A stretch of DNA of 43,425 nucleotides from Simkaniaceae bacterium (GTDB lineage: Bacteria; Chlamydiota; Chlamydiia; Chlamydiales; Simkaniaceae), in assembly GCA_018062315.1 (NCBI GenBank), contig JAGOSM010000010.1, positions 1 through 43,425 on the forward strand. The letters run 5' to 3'. Below, one piece after another: positions 41,079 through 43,425 of this stretch. Within the stretch, counting starts at the first letter, position 1. Every line of letters starts with the position of its first letter. Position numbers and translations under genes: made by a program. A model generated the notes under the pieces. It ran no database searches. It had not been told where the DNA came from and was given only the letters and a program-made list of their open reading frames with translations.

Positions 41079-41741
41079 ATGCTGTATGTTTGGGAACTGA
41101 TTTTTATCGAAGTAGGGATGATTGTGATATGCATGGGAGTCTGCCTATGTCTCTTTTTAGTTCAGGGGATGCAAAAGCGGCAAAAAGAGGAGCTGATTGC
41201 CCGTTTAAAAAGAGACCTAGATCGCATGGTTAAGGGGGAGATTCCCTATCAAGTTGCCCTTCTAAAGATAAAGGGGGTCACTCTATTTCATCTTTCCGTC
41301 ATTTTGAAACAATTTGGACCCCTCATTTGTGGAGAGGAGGGGGAGTTGTTTAAAGCGGAGCTTGGGGAAACATTATTAAAACCCCAATTGAAAGAATGGA
41401 TGAAATCGCGCCGGTTTGTGAAAAGGGTGGTGGCTGTTCAGATCATGGGGTTTATCCAGGATGAAGAGGGATTGCTTGGTTTTTTAAAGGACGCCTCTCC
41501 TTTAGTGAGGTTGAATGCCATGCTGGGGGCGATGAACTTAAAAACTGTAAAAAGTATAGAGGGGATTATTGAGGCAATGGCAAGGGAAGCGCCTCTTGCC
41601 CGGTATTCGTACCGAGATGCGTTTTTGCGAAGAGATGAAACGATTTATGCCATGCTTAAAGAGAGGCTCAATCAGGAAACAGACCCTTGTATTCGAGAAT
41701 GTTGTTTAGAAGTGCTTAAAGATCAAGGTACCCCATGGTGA
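41079..41741 (+). CDS. Membrane-anchored HEAT-repeat-like protein
   Basis: An N-terminal membrane helix (about residues 5-30) is followed by a basic linker and helical repeats in residues 85-215, such as RFVKRVVAVQIMGFIQDEEGLLGFLKD, SPLVRLNAMLGAMNLK and DPCIRECCLEVLKDQG, that resemble HEAT repeats. These probably mediate protein binding on the inner-membrane face. The stop overlaps the ATG of the TPR/barrel gene by 7 bp, so the two proteins are made together. Paired HEAT and TPR-barrel proteins occur in some exopolysaccharide or phage-receptor (NfrA/NfrB-like) loci, but the third partner, a glycosyltransferase, would lie outside the window or be absent. Confidence 0.6.
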   Translation: MLYVWELIFIEVGMIVICMGVCLCLFLVQGMQKRQKEELIARLKRDLDRMVKGEIPYQVALLKIKGVTLFHLSVILKQFGPLICGEEGELFKAELGETLLKPQLKEWMKSRRFVKRVVAVQIMGFIQDEEGLLGFLKDASPLVRLNAMLGAMNLKTVKSIEGIIEAMAREAPLARYSYRDAFLRRDETIYAMLKERLNQETDPCIRECCLEVLKDQGTPW

Positions 41742-43231
41742 GATCCTTCATTTTGGCTGCGAGCTTACTTTTGACTTCCTTTGATGAGAAAAAGGAGGAA
41801 GAGAGGGGGCTCGCTTTTGAAAAGGAGGGAAACTTTCATCAAGCTCTTGAGGTGTACCGCTCTCTTTATGAGCAACACAGAGAGGATATGGATCTGCTTT
41901 GTAAGGTGGGTCGCATGTACGGGATGATTAAAGAATGGTCTTCTGCAGAGGCGGCTTTAAAGGAGTGTCTTCAAAAAGACCCAGGGAATGTGGATGCAGA
42001 GGCCTTTTTAAGTTATGTCTACTATTGGCAGGGCAAATATCAAGAGGCGAAAGTTTTAGCAGAAAAAATTATCCGAGAGCATCCCAATTACATGGAGGTG
42101 CATCTTTTAATGGGAGGCCTTTTGCATGCAGAGAGGCACTACGAGAGCGCATATCAAAAATATTTGCTCTGTTTTCAAAAAGAGCCCTCTAACAGACTAG
42201 CAGAGAGAGGGTTAATTGCCACAAAGCCCTTGGTTAGACCTTCTATCGAGGCAAGAAGTTTATACGTACAAGAAAGAGAGCAAGACCTTTTAACTCCTGT
42301 AACAACCACTCAGATGACTACGATCAATGAAGCTTTGACCTTGATTTATCCCATCAATGACAGGTGGAGGCCTTATTTAGAAGGGGTTTATGATCTTCAA
42401 ATTCAGCACAATTTAGTAGCGAAAGTCAATAATTATCAGGTGAACAGCTATTTTCAAAATATAGGGACATTTGTTCAGTTTGGAAATTTTTGGACTTTAG
42501 ATTTGGAGTCGAGGATTCACTTTGCCCGTAATAAAGGGGGCAGTAATCTTCTTCCCTTTCATAATAGAACGTTATGGGAGCCTCAGGCTGAGTTGCGTTA
42601 TACAACACCTGACCATTTTTTTATTTTAAGTGGCGAAGTAGATTCTCTGATCGCCCGTCTTTTTCCCATTAATCAGTCTCAGTTAATTGCTCGAAAAGGG
42701 GTCACTACCGCATATGAATACCGATTTCAAGCCCCCTTTAATGGGATTGGGGGGACAGGGAATGTTGCTTGGTATGGGCATAGTGTTCCCAATCGAGAAC
42801 ATGGGTATTCAGCATGGGTTCGATTTCGCATTCCTTCTGCGGTTCCCGATTTTTTAATCCGGTATGAGTTCGCTTACAAGGGATTTCACAAGGTTGTAGG
42901 GGCTTATAATTCATTTAAATGGCGCAATCAACACCTTGCGAGGGTGACCTATCATAAGGAGTGGATGCCTAAGGGGTATTTTGATCTTTCTTATAGCTGG
43001 CTTTGGTCCGATACGCATCAGCTTACGGATCAAACAGAAATCATTCTTCCTGGAGAGGCTAATATTCCTACTCCTATTCAAAAGAACATTTTTCATGCCA
43101 ATATTGTGGATGTGCTTTTTCATTATGTGGCTAGGCAGTCGATCCATTTTGAGGGGAGGGGGCGTTATTATCACGATACCAATCGGTATCGAGCATGGGC
43201 CCTTTTCGGTTCTTTTGAATATGTTTTTTAA
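41735..43231 (+). CDS. TPR protein with C-terminal outer-membrane beta-barrel (YaiO-like)
   Basis: A short signal-like segment (MVRSFILAASLLLTSF) is followed by three to four tetratricopeptide repeats (residues 22-165, for example ALEVYRSLYEQHREDMDLLC and AEAFLSYVYYWQGKYQEAKV). Residues 180-498 consist of alternating aromatic/polar strands and end in FEYVF, the terminal Phe being the BAM recognition signal of outer-membrane barrels. The layout resembles YaiO and PgaA-type outer-membrane proteins. Function is unknown. It is translationally coupled to the HEAT-like gene. Confidence 0.7.
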   Translation: MVRSFILAASLLLTSFDEKKEEERGLAFEKEGNFHQALEVYRSLYEQHREDMDLLCKVGRMYGMIKEWSSAEAALKECLQKDPGNVDAEAFLSYVYYWQGKYQEAKVLAEKIIREHPNYMEVHLLMGGLLHAERHYESAYQKYLLCFQKEPSNRLAERGLIATKPLVRPSIEARSLYVQEREQDLLTPVTTTQMTTINEALTLIYPINDRWRPYLEGVYDLQIQHNLVAKVNNYQVNSYFQNIGTFVQFGNFWTLDLESRIHFARNKGGSNLLPFHNRTLWEPQAELRYTTPDHFFILSGEVDSLIARLFPINQSQLIARKGVTTAYEYRFQAPFNGIGGTGNVAWYGHSVPNREHGYSAWVRFRIPSAVPDFLIRYEFAYKGFHKVVGAYNSFKWRNQHLARVTYHKEWMPKGYFDLSYSWLWSDTHQLTDQTEIILPGEANIPTPIQKNIFHANIVDVLFHYVARQSIHFEGRGRYYHDTNRYRAWALFGSFEYVF

Positions 43232-43425
43232 TCTGCTATAACTCTAAACTTTTTATAAACCTGAATTTTTTACACCTCAATTTTCCTTTGCGCCCCTGCG
43301 CCCATACTTTTACCCACATCTTTTTTTGACAGAAAATTCTGTTTCTGCAGTCCTCTTTCATCTTGCAGGGTGGTGGTGAATAGATAGAATACTTAAAGCA
43401 TGGGACCTAATGAGGGTCTCGGTGC
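43232..43425. repeat. Terminal intergenic segment with dispersed repeats
   Basis: No gene is seen. It contains AACCTGAATTT (43258-43268), shared with the 6656 hairpin; a GC-rich TTTGCGCCCCTGCGCCC word; and, from about 43355 to the window end, a copy of the inner part of the 33.5-kb MITE in the inverse orientation (CATCTTGCAGGGTGGTGGTG, then GAATAGATAG, GGGACCTAATGAGGGTCTCG). Confidence 0.7.

Noticed and set aside
43258-43320. Rho-independent terminator after the barrel gene
   Set aside because: There are T-rich stretches but no stable stem could be paired in front of them.

Overview
The window looks like a chromosomal segment of an environmental (amoeba- or arthropod-associated type) member of the Chlamydiae. 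The evidence is a lysine/alanine-rich Hc2-like histone, a pyrophosphate-dependent phosphofructokinase, an IspG enlarged by an internal insertion as in chlamydiae and plants, a TrpR-headed trp operon, many small bilobed-hydrophobic (Inc-like) membrane proteins and a cluster of probable secreted effectors. I do not name a species. No rRNA, tRNA or CRISPR array was recognised.

Layout. 0-6.7 kb: the 5' end of pyrG (minus strand), a DMT-family exporter, a GNAT-like protein, a translationally coupled trio (isopenicillin-N-synthase-like oxygenase, L-serine deaminase, PPi-PFK) and a NAPE-PLD-like metallo-beta-lactamase-fold hydrolase. 6.7-9.9 kb: ispG, then an AbiEi/AbiEii type IV toxin-antitoxin pair with a large palindrome in its promoter region. 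9.9-14.4 kb: a repeat-rich membrane-anchored protein, rarA, an APC amino-acid transporter, and the histone gene behind a 440-bp AT-rich leader. 14.4-22.9 kb: nitroreductase, PAP2 phosphatase, proC, an Inc-like protein, an exported SOD-family protein, a TMEM14 protein, a GT5 glycogen-synthase-like protein with a 385-residue N-terminal extension, a histidine phosphatase, an AsmA-like protein and an RlmB-like methyltransferase. 22.9-30.9 kb: a YejM/LtaS-like sulfatase-fold membrane protein, then a complete autoregulated tryptophan operon, trpR-E-G-D-CF-B-A, with every junction overlapping. This should convert chorismate to tryptophan. 30.9-33.3 kb: three small membrane proteins in one operon, a DUF2878 protein and an alpha/beta hydrolase.

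33.3-41 kb is the accessory, host-interaction part. It starts with a decayed gene split by a 309-bp MITE-like element that has perfect 13-bp terminal inverted repeats and a 7-bp target-site duplication. Next comes a two-gene minus-strand operon of paralogous leucine-rich-repeat proteins. The downstream one carries a C-terminal domain that I recognise as a NEL-type (IpaH/SspH/SlrP) E3 ubiquitin ligase with a candidate catalytic Cys464-x-Asp466. The upstream one keeps the LRRs and the rest of that domain but has lost the roughly 100-residue segment holding the cysteine. This active/inactive E3 pair is the most interesting system in the window. Two further effector-like hypotheticals and a small winged-helix-like protein follow. 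41-43.4 kb holds a HEAT-like membrane protein and a TPR/outer-membrane beta-barrel protein. The window closes inside another copy of the repeat family found in the MITE.

Limits: all calls come from reading the sequence and its translations by eye. Domain assignments rest on motifs and remembered family sequence, not on database searches.
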